DNA of 64,000 nucleotides from a bacterium (GCA_024226735.1 JAAELL010000327.1:52616-116615), one strand, 5' to 3'. Numbered from the stretch's first letter, positions 24,697 through 34,262 are shown. Numbers and translations are program-made. Notes: generated by a model from the sequence alone, not told the origin.

Positions 24697-27216
24697 TCAG
24701 TGCTCTTCGTACTCGAGCTCGGGATCGGGGTCGCGCTCACGCATCGTTTTCCATCGCGTCAGCCCCGGCGCCAGCTCGGGACCGGCATCGGCCGTCAGCG
24801 CCGCCCCCGCCCGTGTGTCGCCCTCGCTCGAGGCCGAGTCGGAAGTCGCCGGTCCGCGCGCCAGCCCGTGGGCGCGCGTCAGGAGTTGCGCCGCCTCCGC
24901 GCGCTCCTCTTGGAGCCACGCGACGCGGCCTTCGAACCACACGGCCTCGGCCGAGGCCGGGTTCAGGCGCGCGGCATCCGCCAGGTGGCGGCGCGCTTCT
25001 GCGTAGTTCTCCTCGAGCATCGCCACGACGCCGAGCTGAAGCACGGGCCGCGACTCCTCCTTGTTGAGGTCGTGGCAGCGTGTGAACGCCTTGCGTGCGG
25101 CAGCGATGTCGTCGATCCCGGGGTCGCCGCCGGGCAGGCGCAGGAGGCCGATCTGCATCCAGCCGCGGTTGGAGTGGCTTTCGTAGGCGACGAGGCGCTC
25201 GAAAGCCTGGAGCGCGGCTAGCTCCTGCCCGCTCTCGAGCAGCGAGTTGCCGAGGTAGTACAGGCAGTCCCCGTGGCCGGGCCACAGGGCGAGCGCCGAG
25301 CGGTAGGACGCGACGGCCGCGGCCGCATCGTCGCGCAGCCGCGCCGACTGCGCCTCTTTGCGGATCGCGTAGAAGCGCCGCTGCACCGCGACATCGCGCG
25401 GGGCGCTCGTGTCGAGCTCGCGCCGCCCGGGGAAGGGCTCGGCGCGCGGCGCCGAGCCGCGCTCCCACGTGACGAGCGCCGGGGCGAGCAGCGGGCCGGT
25501 CTCCTCGCGCTCACCGTCGGGCCAGACGACTTCGATGCGGTCGACGCCACCCGCGTTCCCGAGGCCGAACGCGACTTCGCCCACCGCATGCTGGGACAGG
25601 TAGGAGCCCTGGGTGCCGACGACCTCCATGACCGTTCGCTCGCCGCACTGGACCCAGACGCGCGCCCCCAGGGCGAAGCGGTTGCCCGTGGGCTGGCGCA
25701 GCCGTACGCGCAGACAGCCGTTGGCGTTGCCACCGTCGTTGCGCAACAGCCTGGCTGCCTCGCCGTGGAGCGAGATCACCAGATCCTCGTCGCCGTCCAG
25801 GTCGTAGTCGAACGTCGCGCCGCCGCGACCGACGTGCTTCTCGCGGAAGAAGTCGCCGCTGACCGCGCCGACCTCGAAGAAGCGCCGCTTCGCCGGGGAG
25901 CGCCAGAACAGCTGGCTGCGCATCGGCTGCAGCTGGGTCGGTTCGTCTTCCTCGGGGATCGTGTGGCCGTTCACGACGAAGAGGTCGAGCAAGCCGTCGT
26001 TGTCGTAGTCGAAGAACCGCGTCGCCCAGCCGACCTGCTCGAGCCCCTGGTAGCCGAGGCCGTAGCGGTCCGCCTCGTCGACGAAGAGCGAGCTCGGGCT
26101 GTCGCTTTCGCTCCTCTCGCCCTGGGGGAACTGCGCGTAGAGGGCGTTCTCCTGCGCGACCCAGTGCGTGACGTACAGGTCGAGGTCCTGGTCGCCGTCG
26201 AAGTCCGCGGCGGCCATGCCCATCGCGCCCCGGTAGTCGCCCAGGAGCGCGCCCGTCGTCTCGTCGACGAACGTGCCGTCCCCGCGGTTCACGAAGTAGG
26301 CGTTGTCCGAGACGTCGTTGGCGACGTACAGATCCTGGTGCCCGTCGCCGTTCAGGTCGCAGAAGAGCGCGCCCAGGCTGCGGCCCGTCGCGTTCGCGAC
26401 GCCGAGCTCGTCTGCGACCTCCTCGAACGTGCCGTCGCCGCGGCCGCGGAAGAGGAGGTTGCGCTCCGGCCCGAACGTCGACGGGTTGAGCAGGGCCGGG
26501 ATCACGCGGCCGTACGGCGACTCTTCGGCGCCCCTCGCTCCCAGCGCCTCGTCGTACACGACGTAGCCGCACACGTAGAGGTCCACGGCGCCGTCCGCGT
26601 CGTAGTCTCCGACCGCGACTCCGGCCCAGAAGCCCTCGTGCTGGTCGAGGCCGGTTGCGGCCGACGCGTCCTGGAAGCGTCCGGATCCGTCATTGAGGAA
26701 GAGCCGACACGTGCCGTAGGTCGTCACGAACAGATCGAGGTCTCCGTCCGAATCGACGTCGCAGAAGGCGGCGCCCATCGCCATGGCGGCGAGCTCGATG
26801 CCGGAGGGCTCCGTCCAATCTTCGAAGCGGCCGTCGGGTCCGCCGCGGAACAGGCGCGACGGGCTCGCCTCGCCATCGAGCGGCGCGGCGCCCGCGAGGA
26901 AGACGTCGGTCCAGCCGTCGCCATCGACGTCGCCGAGCGCGACGCCGCTGCCCATGTCCTCGGGCAGGCGATTCGCGCGTTCGCCGGGGAAGTGGTGGAA
27001 GACGAGGCCGGACTCCTGCGCGACGTCGTGGAACTCGACGAGGGGATGGTCGTCGGGAACGCCGGCGGCGAGCTTGTCGACGATGCCCTCGGTGTGCTCA
27101 CCCGATGCGTAGCGTTCGACGCGGCCGCGGTAGACCTGCAGCGCGGCGGCGGAGACGAGGACGACGGAGCCCACGGCGATCAGGACCGTCTTGCGTCTGC
27201 GTCTCCACAAGCCCAT
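24697..27216 (-). CDS. FG-GAP/VCBS - ASPIC/UnbV protein with C-terminal TPRs
   Basis: An 839-residue protein from ATG 27216 (a GTG nine bases upstream is possible). N-terminal Arg-rich stretch and one membrane anchor (TVLIAVGSVVLVSAAALQV). Then a CRTAC1-like propeller of calcium-binding VCBS blades (DVDGDGWTDVF, DVDSDGDLDLF, DYDADGAVDLY, DLNGDGHQDLY, DFDGDQDLDLY, DYDNDGLLDLF, DYDLDGDEDLV), an ASPIC/UnbV domain (GCLRVRLRQPTGNRFALGA, VVGTQGSYLSQHAVGEVAFG), and TPR helices (CLYYLGNSLLESGQEL, AEARRHLADAARLNPAS). It is exported and membrane-tethered, likely binding ligand or protein partners. It lies 31 bases after the cytochrome gene on the same strand, so probably one operon. Confidence 0.93.
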   Translation of the reverse strand: MGLWRRRRKTVLIAVGSVVLVSAAALQVYRGRVERYASGEHTEGIVDKLAAGVPDDHPLVEFHDVAQESGLVFHHFPGERANRLPEDMGSGVALGDVDGDGWTDVFLAGAAPLDGEASPSRLFRGGPDGRFEDWTEPSGIELAAMAMGAAFCDVDSDGDLDLFVTTYGTCRLFLNDGSGRFQDASAATGLDQHEGFWAGVAVGDYDADGAVDLYVCGYVVYDEALGARGAEESPYGRVIPALLNPSTFGPERNLLFRGRGDGTFEEVADELGVANATGRSLGALFCDLNGDGHQDLYVANDVSDNAYFVNRGDGTFVDETTGALLGDYRGAMGMAAADFDGDQDLDLYVTHWVAQENALYAQFPQGERSESDSPSSLFVDEADRYGLGYQGLEQVGWATRFFDYDNDGLLDLFVVNGHTIPEEDEPTQLQPMRSQLFWRSPAKRRFFEVGAVSGDFFREKHVGRGGATFDYDLDGDEDLVISLHGEAARLLRNDGGNANGCLRVRLRQPTGNRFALGARVWVQCGERTVMEVVGTQGSYLSQHAVGEVAFGLGNAGGVDRIEVVWPDGEREETGPLLAPALVTWERGSAPRAEPFPGRRELDTSAPRDVAVQRRFYAIRKEAQSARLRDDAAAAVASYRSALALWPGHGDCLYYLGNSLLESGQELAALQAFERLVAYESHSNRGWMQIGLLRLPGGDPGIDDIAAARKAFTRCHDLNKEESRPVLQLGVVAMLEENYAEARRHLADAARLNPASAEAVWFEGRVAWLQEERAEAAQLLTRAHGLARGPATSDSASSEGDTRAGAALTADAGPELAPGLTRWKTMRERDPDPELEYEEH

Positions 27217-27247
27217 GGGTCTCACTCGGTTTCTGCTACTGGGTCCG

Positions 27248-29350
27248 CTATTGGGTGGCGAGGGCGACTTGCGCTTCGGCTGTCGAAAGCGTCGTCACCG
27301 GGCTCGTGATGCCCGCGTCCTCGCCGAACATGAAGTTCAACAGGTACTGATCGACCTTGCGGTAGTTGAGCTTCGCGACGACCTTGAGCGGCCCCTTCAG
27401 CTCCGTGGGGACAGGGATCGCGTGCTCTTCGTCCAGCTCCCCGCCCTCGTGCGGGCGCGCGCCCGAACAGTCGACCGAGAAGGTCGCCACCTCCTCGGAG
27501 CCGGGGAACAGGGAGCGCTTGAAGCGCACCCCGACCATCTCCCACAGGTTGTGGCGATCGATCAGGTTGCCGTAGCGGTCGACCGGCTCGGCCTTGAACA
27601 TGAACGCGCCCTGCTCGACGAAGTGGTTGGCGTCGCGCTTGCCGGTGTGGAAGATCGAGCGGCCGTCCGCATCGGTCACCTCCACCTCGATCCAGGCCTG
27701 AATGATGTCGAGGGGACCGGTGGGGAAGTCGTGACCGACCTTGTTGTTGACGACGCGAACGCGCACGTCGAAGGCCTCGCCGGGGGAGGCGCTCGCGGGA
27801 ACCTCGAGCTCGATGGGAACCGCGGGCCCCTTGGACCACTTCTCGCTGATCTCCGGGATCTCGATCTCTCCGCGCAGCCATTGCTCGGTGAGCGCGATGT
27901 GCTTCTCGGCGCCCTCGAGCTCCATCAGAGCCGGAATGAACTGGTTCGCGCCGAGGAAGCGGTGGCTGCGGTGCTTGCGGTCCCGCAGGCTGCGGTTGGC
28001 ATCGGCGCCGTCACCGGAAGCGGGATCGAGCGAGTCCGCGACGAGCGGCATGTGGCACTCGCGACACTCGACGGTGCGCTCGGGCCGCTCCGCATCGTGC
28101 CAGCGGCTCGCGCGCCAGTTGTCGAACTGGTTCTGCAGCTGCACCCAGCCGACCTTGTTGACCTCCTCGTCGATGAACTGCTTGTGGCACGCGGCGCAGA
28201 ACTCGGGCGTCTTGAACATGCGCCGCGAGAGCGACTGGACGTGATGGTCGGGGTAGGCGCGGATGAGGAAGTCGGACAAGAACTTGGCGACCTTGCCCTC
28301 GCGCAGCTCCCACACGTAGCGGTTCGGCTGGGCCATGACGTAGTTCGCGTTGCCCGCGACGTCGGTCTCCTGGATGCCGTGGCACGCGACGCACGAGATG
28401 CCCTCCTGGTACCCGGCCAGGTTCGTCAGGTTCTCGACACCGATGTTCTTGGTGCCCGAGAAGAGCGAGATCGGGTCGTGGCAGCCGCCACAGTAGCGCG
28501 TGGATTCGGGGCCGTTCTGTTTGGCCATCACGCCCTGGACGGCCTGGAACGCCGCATCCATCGAGGCGTAGCGGTGCGCGCTCGGCAGCCACTCCGCGTA
28601 GATCTCCTCGTGGCATCCGCTCGTGCCGCACGACGCGGATCCCGCCAGCGTGCGTGCGTCCAGCGCGCCTCCGGACACCGTGTTCGCGAGGCTGGGCGAG
28701 AACGGCCCGGCCCCCTCGTACGGCGTCTGGTCGTAGCCTGCGGGGAATTCATTGTTCCACTCGACGCCGGGGACGGCGAGCGTGAGTCCCATCGTGGCCA
28801 ACACGAGCAGCGTGGCCGAGCCCCACACGAGTCGCGCGTGTCCGTGGGCGACGCGAATCAGCTCTCCGTCGTTTCGCGATTGCGCCGCGCTTCTCGCGCG
28901 TGCCCACACCGTCGCGAGGTGCGCTCCGAGAAAGAGCACGAGCCCGAAGGTGCCCACGATGTGCACCGTGCGCCACACGTACTCGATCCCGCGACCGAAT
29001 GCACTTTGGCCGGTGAGGACGAGCCCCGAGACGACGCAGGCGATCAGCATCAGTCCCGAGACCCAGCCCGTGAATTTCACGTGGGTAGCCGGGAAGTGCC
29101 AATACGCGCGGACGTGCCGCACGAGGTAGATCGCGCCTGGCACGAGGAAGACGAGGCCGGCCAGGGTATGGACGATGACCGCGTGCTGGTTGAACGTACT
29201 GAAGGGCAGCAGATAGATCGAGAGTCCGGTGACGGTCAAGAAGATCGTCGCCCCCGTGAACCAGCGACCGGCGAGGTCGCGCCAGCCCGCGCTGCGGCGC
29301 TGTAGCCAGTCTTCGCGCTCGATCGCCTCAGGCGCTGTACGCTCGGTCAT
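27248..29350 (-). CDS. Membrane cytochrome b-like / multihaem cytochrome c fusion
   Basis: A 700-residue protein; ATG 29350 is preceded by AGGAGG at 5-nt spacing, one of the clearest SDs here. The first ~220 residues have four or five membrane helices with spaced histidines (QHAVIVHTLAGLVFLV, VWRTVHIVGTFGLVLF, GAHLATVW) like cytochrome b561/formate dehydrogenase gamma. The periplasmic part has five haem-binding sites: an unusual CGTSGCH (CX4CH), then CGGCH, CVACH, CAACH and CRECH (CXXCH). A C-terminal beta-domain follows (IELEVPASASPGEAF, GHDFPTGP). It should pass electrons between the quinone pool and a periplasmic redox partner. The partner may be the co-transcribed ASPIC/UnbV protein (inference). 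Confidence 0.9.
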   Translation of the reverse strand: MTERTAPEAIEREDWLQRRSAGWRDLAGRWFTGATIFLTVTGLSIYLLPFSTFNQHAVIVHTLAGLVFLVPGAIYLVRHVRAYWHFPATHVKFTGWVSGLMLIACVVSGLVLTGQSAFGRGIEYVWRTVHIVGTFGLVLFLGAHLATVWARARSAAQSRNDGELIRVAHGHARLVWGSATLLVLATMGLTLAVPGVEWNNEFPAGYDQTPYEGAGPFSPSLANTVSGGALDARTLAGSASCGTSGCHEEIYAEWLPSAHRYASMDAAFQAVQGVMAKQNGPESTRYCGGCHDPISLFSGTKNIGVENLTNLAGYQEGISCVACHGIQETDVAGNANYVMAQPNRYVWELREGKVAKFLSDFLIRAYPDHHVQSLSRRMFKTPEFCAACHKQFIDEEVNKVGWVQLQNQFDNWRASRWHDAERPERTVECRECHMPLVADSLDPASGDGADANRSLRDRKHRSHRFLGANQFIPALMELEGAEKHIALTEQWLRGEIEIPEISEKWSKGPAVPIELEVPASASPGEAFDVRVRVVNNKVGHDFPTGPLDIIQAWIEVEVTDADGRSIFHTGKRDANHFVEQGAFMFKAEPVDRYGNLIDRHNLWEMVGVRFKRSLFPGSEEVATFSVDCSGARPHEGGELDEEHAIPVPTELKGPLKVVAKLNYRKVDQYLLNFMFGEDAGITSPVTTLSTAEAQVALATQ

Positions 29351-29554
29351 CCAACCTCCTCGTGGCTCGACAGGGAAAGAACGCGCATGCTGAAACGATA
29401 CGTCGTTGGCCCGGTCGCCAGCCTCACCCCAAGTGCGTAGGTGCGTGGAGGCGAAGGGCGTAGGAGGGCGATGCGAGCAGCCGCTGGGCCCTTCAGGTGG
29501 CGCCTCGTGATCGGGTAGGCTCACGCCGCTTCGCAACCCGAGCCCGCTCCTTCC

Positions 29555-29920
29555 ATGGCCGACATCTTTTCCGAACACGTCAGCAAGTACGGCGCCTTCC
29601 TCTACGGGGGCCCCAACGGCAACAACCAGGCGACCGCCACCGTGTGGCTACGCTTCGAGGGCCGGCCCGAGTTCGTCTGGCTGCGCTTCTACCCGCCGGG
29701 TTACCAGCTGCCGGAGAGCTACGAGGTCGAGCACTCGGCCGGGTACTCGATGTACTACGTGAGCTACCGCTCGGGTGACTACTCCAAGGTCATCGACCTC
29801 CTGCGCAACGAGGATCCGATCCACTTCTACTGGAACTCGGAGACCGGTGCGGTCTACCTGCGCTGCGGTGCCGAGGAGGTCGGCGAGGGCGAGGGAGAAG
29901 ACGATGACGACGATGATTGA
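29555..29920 (+). CDS. Small protein with acidic tail, unknown function
   Basis: A 121-residue protein from ATG 29555. The first ~100 residues look like a compact beta-alpha domain (ATATVWLRFEGRPEFVWLRF, YSMYYVSYRSGDYSKVIDLL, IHFYWNSETGAVYL). The chain ends in GEGEGEDDDDDD. No signal peptide and no cysteine pair were seen. Not recognised. Confidence 0.65.
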   Translation: MADIFSEHVSKYGAFLYGGPNGNNQATATVWLRFEGRPEFVWLRFYPPGYQLPESYEVEHSAGYSMYYVSYRSGDYSKVIDLLRNEDPIHFYWNSETGAVYLRCGAEEVGEGEGEDDDDDD

Positions 29921-29928
29921 TCGCTCCA

Positions 29929-31560
29929 CTATAGAAACGTCACGCTCACCGCGTCGGTGAAGTTGCTCGTGTTGCCGGCGTCGCGATACCAGCATTGGAA
30001 GTGCCAGGTGTCGCCGGCGAGCACTGCCGCGGGCGGGTTGACCGGTACGGCGTCGACGTCGATCGCGAGGCGGCTGCTCGGGCCCTGGACGACTTGGGAC
30101 GGCTGGTTGAAGCGGCCGATGTTGCCGGCGAGGCACAGGAAGCCGCTCGATCCGGGCGGCTGGACGAAGCCGGTGCTCATGCTGGCGAGGAAGTAGCCGA
30201 ACTGACCTTGCGGCAGTTGGGCAGCGGTGATCGACAGGTAGTCATCGCCCAGGCTGGGTGAACCGGTGGCCAAGAGGACTCCCGGCGCGCCGGTGCTGTT
30301 GTCGGCCGCGGGCCCGCAGAACTTGCTTCCGATGGGTGCGATGCACTCGAAGGCGTAGAACGCACCGGAGCGCAGCCCCTGGTCGGCGTCGTAGCGCGCG
30401 CCGATCAAGGCTGTCGCGCCAAACAGCGCGCCGGTACTGCCGAAGTCCTCGTTGTCTCCTCCATCCGCGGGGAGCAGCATGTCCGTCTCGACCCAGCCGC
30501 CCGGCGTGCGTTCGAACACGTACCCCGCGCCGTCGTCCGTTCCCACGTCGTGGTCGGACGTCGTGATGAGCGCCCGGTCGCCCACGATCGAAACGGACTT
30601 GCCGAAGCGGTCGTCCTCGACCGTGTCCGAGCCGAGCAGCTTGTTCGTCTCCGTCCAGACGCCTCCGGAGCGTTCGAAGACGTACGCGGCCCCAGCTTCG
30701 AACCCCACGGACCCCGAGTCGGTGACGGCTCCGATCAACGCGGCGTCTCCCGACAGCGCAACGTCACTCCCGAAGCGCGCGTCGCGTGAGGCGTCCGAGG
30801 CGATCAGCTTGGTGCTCTGTGTCCAGCCAGTCGCGGAGCGCTCGAAGACGTACGCCGACCCGGACGGGTCGCAGCAGCCCGATTGGTTCGGGGTGAAGTC
30901 GCCGATCGCTCCGACCAGAATCGTGTCGCCCGAGATCACGACGGCGACCCCGAACTCGTCCTCGAAGGTTCCGTCGAGCGCAGCGAGCTTCGTGGTCTCC
31001 AGCCAGCCGGTACCCGTGCGCTCGAACACGTAGGCTGCGCCGGCCTCGAAGCCGAGCGTGTCGTCCCAATTCGCGCCGACGACCACTGTGTCGCCCGAAA
31101 TCGACACCGACTGGCCGAAGCGCTGGTTGCCGTCCGCATCCGACGCGAACAGCTTGCCCGTTTCGACCCAGCCGTTCGGCGTGCGCTCGAACACGTAGGC
31201 CGCACCCGAGGAAGTCACCTGGCCGTCGGCGCCACGCGCTCCGACCACGGCGGTGTCGCCGTCGAGCGCGACGGCCAGGCCGAAGAAGTCGGCGGGCATG
31301 CCGTCCGATGCGAGCATCTTGTCGACTTCGATCCAAGCCGAGCCCGCGCGCTCGAGCACGTAGCACGAGCCGGATCGTGCGCCGAGGTCATCGTCCCACG
31401 GAGCGCCAACGATCGCCGTGTCGCCCGAGATGGCGAGCGCGGTGCCGAACAGGTCCTCGGCGGCTCCGTCGGAGGCGAGCAGCTTGACCTGACACTGCTG
31501 CGCAAAGCTCGCAGGTGTCAGCGCGAGCGCGACGGCCCATGTCGTGGCGGTGAATTGCAT
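29929..31560 (-). CDS. Secreted FG-GAP (integrin-like) repeat protein with WYRD tail domain
   Basis: A 543-residue protein. ATG 31560 gives MQFTATTWAVALALTPASFA as signal peptide; an ATG at 31575 is also in frame. Seven FG-GAP blades of the form KLLASDGxxxDxFGxxVxxxGDTxxVGAxxxD, each followed by GAAYVFER, fill residues ~20-400. The last ~140 residues start PIGSKFCG and end with WHFQCWYRDAG and NFTDAVSVTFL, the same tail as in the M36 protein. It is probably a surface beta-propeller for adhesion or ligand binding. No enzyme site was seen. Confidence 0.9.
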   Translation of the reverse strand: MQFTATTWAVALALTPASFAQQCQVKLLASDGAAEDLFGTALAISGDTAIVGAPWDDDLGARSGSCYVLERAGSAWIEVDKMLASDGMPADFFGLAVALDGDTAVVGARGADGQVTSSGAAYVFERTPNGWVETGKLFASDADGNQRFGQSVSISGDTVVVGANWDDTLGFEAGAAYVFERTGTGWLETTKLAALDGTFEDEFGVAVVISGDTILVGAIGDFTPNQSGCCDPSGSAYVFERSATGWTQSTKLIASDASRDARFGSDVALSGDAALIGAVTDSGSVGFEAGAAYVFERSGGVWTETNKLLGSDTVEDDRFGKSVSIVGDRALITTSDHDVGTDDGAGYVFERTPGGWVETDMLLPADGGDNEDFGSTGALFGATALIGARYDADQGLRSGAFYAFECIAPIGSKFCGPAADNSTGAPGVLLATGSPSLGDDYLSITAAQLPQGQFGYFLASMSTGFVQPPGSSGFLCLAGNIGRFNQPSQVVQGPSSRLAIDVDAVPVNPPAAVLAGDTWHFQCWYRDAGNTSNFTDAVSVTFL

Positions 31561-31716
31561 TGTGATTTCTCTCATGGCGGCAACGAGTGCAGTCTTTGGT
31601 AGAGGCGGCTCGCGGTCGCGTCATCGTGCGACTTCCAGAAAACTCCGGGTACGTCGAGATCCGGCGCGTGCGTGCCCCCTTCGACCCCTTGGCGCCGCAG
31701 CCGCAGGGATGAGCGC

Positions 31717-31776
31717 TGGTATCGCGACGCCGGCACGAGCAATCTTATCGTCGGCGGGAGCATCTTGTTTCTCTGA
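31717..31776 (+). pseudogene. Stranded 3' remnant of a WYRD-tail gene
   Basis: In the 239-base gap between two minus-strand genes, the plus strand reads WYRDAGTSNLIVGGSILFL then stop. The first 18 bases (TGGTATCGCGACGCCGGC) are identical to the coding strand of the tail in the FG-GAP gene at 29929, and the end mimics its NFTDAVSVTFL-stop. Upstream codons no longer resemble the domain (no WxFQ). It looks like the last ~20 codons of a lost gene. Confidence 0.5.
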
Positions 31777-31799
31777 GCTCACCGCCGCCTTCGGCCGAC

Positions 31800-32360
31800 C
31801 TACCCGCTCGCCGTGATCTCGCGAGCGACTGCGCCGCTCGCTTCGCGTCCAACGAACAAGCGTTGAGAGCCGAAGGGGTCGGGGTACCCGAGCTCGTCCA
31901 GGAATGTCTCTATGGCGGCCTTGCGCTGCGCGTCGTCTTCGATCGCGTTGATGCGCCGTCGCTCGTCCAGGACTTTGTTCCACTCGCTGTAGGTGAGTCC
32001 AACGGTCTGATCCTGCTTGCAGCGGTCGAAGAGCAAGGAGGTGCTCGCACTCTCCCCTCCACCGCTGAAAACGAGGCCGCCGCACTCGTCGCCCTCGTCG
32101 TTGTAGAAGAGGAATCCCGGATGGGAGGACGAGCGCGGCCCCACGACTCCGTTGACGACCGGATCCGGAAGCCGCTCTCGATTGGCAATGACGATGCGCA
32201 TCGATCCGTCGGAATCGACGACGTTGATGCGCTCGACCGTGATCTCTTGGAAACGCGAGGCGTCTTGTGGCTCCTGTGACAGCCTCCCGATCAGGACGAG
32301 GAGGACCGCTGTGGTCAGGGACGCGTAGGCTCGCAGAATGGACGACTCTTTGATTCGCAA
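31800..32360 (-). CDS. Membrane-anchored conserved hypothetical protein
   Basis: About 186 residues from a TTG at 32360 (no ATG is close; the frame remains open far upstream but then runs antisense to glpQ). One N-terminal helix (YASLTTAVLLVLIGRL), then FQEITVERINVVDSDGSM and RIVIANRERLPDP, a pattern I have seen in conserved proteins of unknown function in several phyla, with GFLFYNDEGDECGGLVFSG and DELGYPDPFGSQRLFVGR near the end. Likely periplasmic. Function unknown. Confidence 0.7.
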   Translation of the reverse strand: MRIKESSILRAYASLTTAVLLVLIGRLSQEPQDASRFQEITVERINVVDSDGSMRIVIANRERLPDPVVNGVVGPRSSSHPGFLFYNDEGDECGGLVFSGGGESASTSLLFDRCKQDQTVGLTYSEWNKVLDERRRINAIEDDAQRKAAIETFLDELGYPDPFGSQRLFVGREASGAVAREITASG

Positions 32361-32435
32361 GGGGCTCCCCGTCGAGGGAATCGAGGTCGTTGGCGAATCG
32401 ATGCTACGCCCCAGCGTTACACTTGCGAGACTTCG

Positions 32436-33887
32436 ATGACTTCCTCCGTTCTTCCGCGCGGGTGCGCGATGCTGACACCGCTCCTTCTCATGGCGCCCGT
32501 CGTGCTCCAGGGGACCGCTCGCGCGCTTCCACAGGACCGAGAACCGATCGTGATCGCCCACCGCGGAGCGAGCGGCTTTCTGCCCGAGCACACGATCGAG
32601 TCGTACCTCGTCGGCATCCTGCAGGGCGCTGACTTCATCGAGCCCGACCTCGTCGCCACGCGCGATGGCGTTCTGATCGCGCGGCACGAGAACGCGCTCG
32701 CGACCGTACGGCTCGACGACCAGGACAGAATCGTGCTCGACGCGGACGGCCGGCCGACCGTCACCAGCGAGACGACGAACGTCGCGACGAAGCCCGAGTT
32801 CGCGGAACGCCTCACCGTCAAGTCGATCGACGGGGTCGCCGTCGGTGGTTGGTTCAGCGAGGACTTCGCTCTCGCCGAGATCAAGCAGCTGTTCGCGCGC
32901 GAGCGGATCCCCACGATTCGGCCGCGCAACGCGGAATCCAACGACCGGTTCCAGATCCCGACGCTCAGCGAGATCCTGCTGCTCGTGAGACTGGTCGAGG
33001 GGGCGGGCGTCGAGGTCGGTATCTACCCCGAGCTGAAGCACCCGACTTTCTTTGCCAAGGAGGGCCGCCGTCTCGACGGCAGGCCGATCGCGATGTCGCT
33101 CGGCCGGAAGTTGATCGACGCGCTCGTCGATGAGGGGTTCACCGATCCGGAGCGGCTCTTCATCCAGTCCTTCGAGATCGAGTGCCTACGCGAGCTGCGG
33201 AGGACGATCCTGCCCGCCGCGCGCATCGAGCTTCCCCTCGTGCAGCTCTACGGGGACATCGACGGCTGTTGCGTTCAGCCGGGCGGGAGTTTCTCGCGAC
33301 CCTATGACGTGCGGTACAACGCCCTTGCGGGCGCTGACCTCGAAGCGATCTACGGCGAGCTGACCAAGCTGGTGACGCTGACGTCGGAGACCAGCTACGG
33401 CCAGCTCGTGCGCAGCGATGTCCTCGACTACGTCGCGTCGTACGCGGACGGTCTCGGACCGTGGAAGAACAGCTTCCTGCGTCGCGCTCCGCTCCACGTT
33501 CCCGTTGATGGCGACCGCGACGGCGCAGCACGGATCACCTCGAAGCTGAGTGGCGACGTGCACCCGTTCTTGAAAGACGCCCTGAGCGCCGGGTTGCTGG
33601 TCCACCCCTACACGCTGCGTGCCGAGGAGGATTTCTTGACGGTGAATGCGGACGGTGTGCCGCAGTCGATCACGGGCGAGGTCGTGCAGCTCCTGGCACT
33701 GGGCGTCGACGGCTTCTTCACCGACCAGCCGATCGACGGTGTCGCGGGTCGGGAGCAGTTCCTCGCGCTGCAGGGCCGCGAGAAGAAGGGCCGGACGCCT
33801 CCCAAGCTGAACGATTCGGACTACGGGCAGCTGATGGGGTCGTTCAACGAGAAGGCTTGTAAGGCCAACCCGCTCTACTGCCGCTGA
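32436..33887 (+). CDS. glpQ: Secreted glycerophosphodiester phosphodiesterase
   Basis: A 483-residue protein; ATG 32436, with ATG 32469 (MLTPLLLMAPVVLQG) as an alternative that starts closer to the signal peptide. GDPD TIM-barrel motifs: IAHRGASGFLPEHT (catalytic His and metal-binding Glu), EPDLVATRDGVLIARHEN, PELKHP, and ALGVDGFFTDQP at the barrel end. It hydrolyses glycerophosphodiesters to glycerol-3-phosphate and an alcohol outside the cytoplasm. The size and the insertion between strands fit the periplasmic GlpQ group. Confidence 0.92.
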   Translation: MTSSVLPRGCAMLTPLLLMAPVVLQGTARALPQDREPIVIAHRGASGFLPEHTIESYLVGILQGADFIEPDLVATRDGVLIARHENALATVRLDDQDRIVLDADGRPTVTSETTNVATKPEFAERLTVKSIDGVAVGGWFSEDFALAEIKQLFARERIPTIRPRNAESNDRFQIPTLSEILLLVRLVEGAGVEVGIYPELKHPTFFAKEGRRLDGRPIAMSLGRKLIDALVDEGFTDPERLFIQSFEIECLRELRRTILPAARIELPLVQLYGDIDGCCVQPGGSFSRPYDVRYNALAGADLEAIYGELTKLVTLTSETSYGQLVRSDVLDYVASYADGLGPWKNSFLRRAPLHVPVDGDRDGAARITSKLSGDVHPFLKDALSAGLLVHPYTLRAEEDFLTVNADGVPQSITGEVVQLLALGVDGFFTDQPIDGVAGREQFLALQGREKKGRTPPKLNDSDYGQLMGSFNEKACKANPLYCR

Positions 33888-33908
33888 GTGGGCTGCACCG
33901 GTCAGCGG
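33881..33908 (+). terminator. Hairpin spanning the glpQ stop
   Basis: CCGCTGA (33881-33887, including the stop codon) pairs with TCAGCGG (33902-33908) around a 14-nt loop. A weak terminator candidate. Confidence 0.4.
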
Positions 33909-33984
33909 CCGTGCGGCGTCAAGTCCGGCAGCGGAGCGCCGTGGCGCACGTAGCGGTCGAACCACGCGCGGCGCTGCCGAGACT

Positions 33985-34262
33985 TCAGTCGAGCTCGGGC
34001 GCGCCGGCCCGCGCCGCTTCCTTCAGCACGGGTTCCAGCAGCGCGTCGCCCTGCTCCGCGTTGCCCTGCTTCGCGTTGCCCACGAACTGGACCTCGCGCT
34101 GCAAGTTCGGACTCTTCGAGCCCCAGTAGTTCTCGCGCAGATCGAAGGGGCGGCCGGGGTGCAGCTCCAGCGGGGCCTTGTCCAGGAAGTTGCTGCGCCG
34201 CACCTCGAGCGTCGCCTTGGGCGAGAGGATACGGATGGCCATTCCGTTGCGCTTGAACTCGG
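33985..34262 (-). pseudogene. C-terminal fragment of a parallel beta-helix-like protein
   Basis: The minus strand reads FKRNGMAIRILSPKATLEVR, then RSNFLDKAPLELHP and FDLRENYWGSKSPNLQREVQ, ending in APELD and a stop. NxF..A and RENYWGS resemble the rungs and ends of right-handed parallel beta-helix proteins. No start or upstream body exists: the readable part begins exactly where the dispersed repeat at 34263-34363 ends. It is a remnant of a larger gene. The rest of the 33909-34453 gap holds nothing else I can support. Confidence 0.45.

Noticed and set aside
25273..27309. Long plus-strand open frame opposite the ASPIC/UnbV gene
   Set aside because: It is an antisense shadow: Val/Arg/Asp-rich, without motifs, and produced by high-GC codon bias of the real minus-strand gene.
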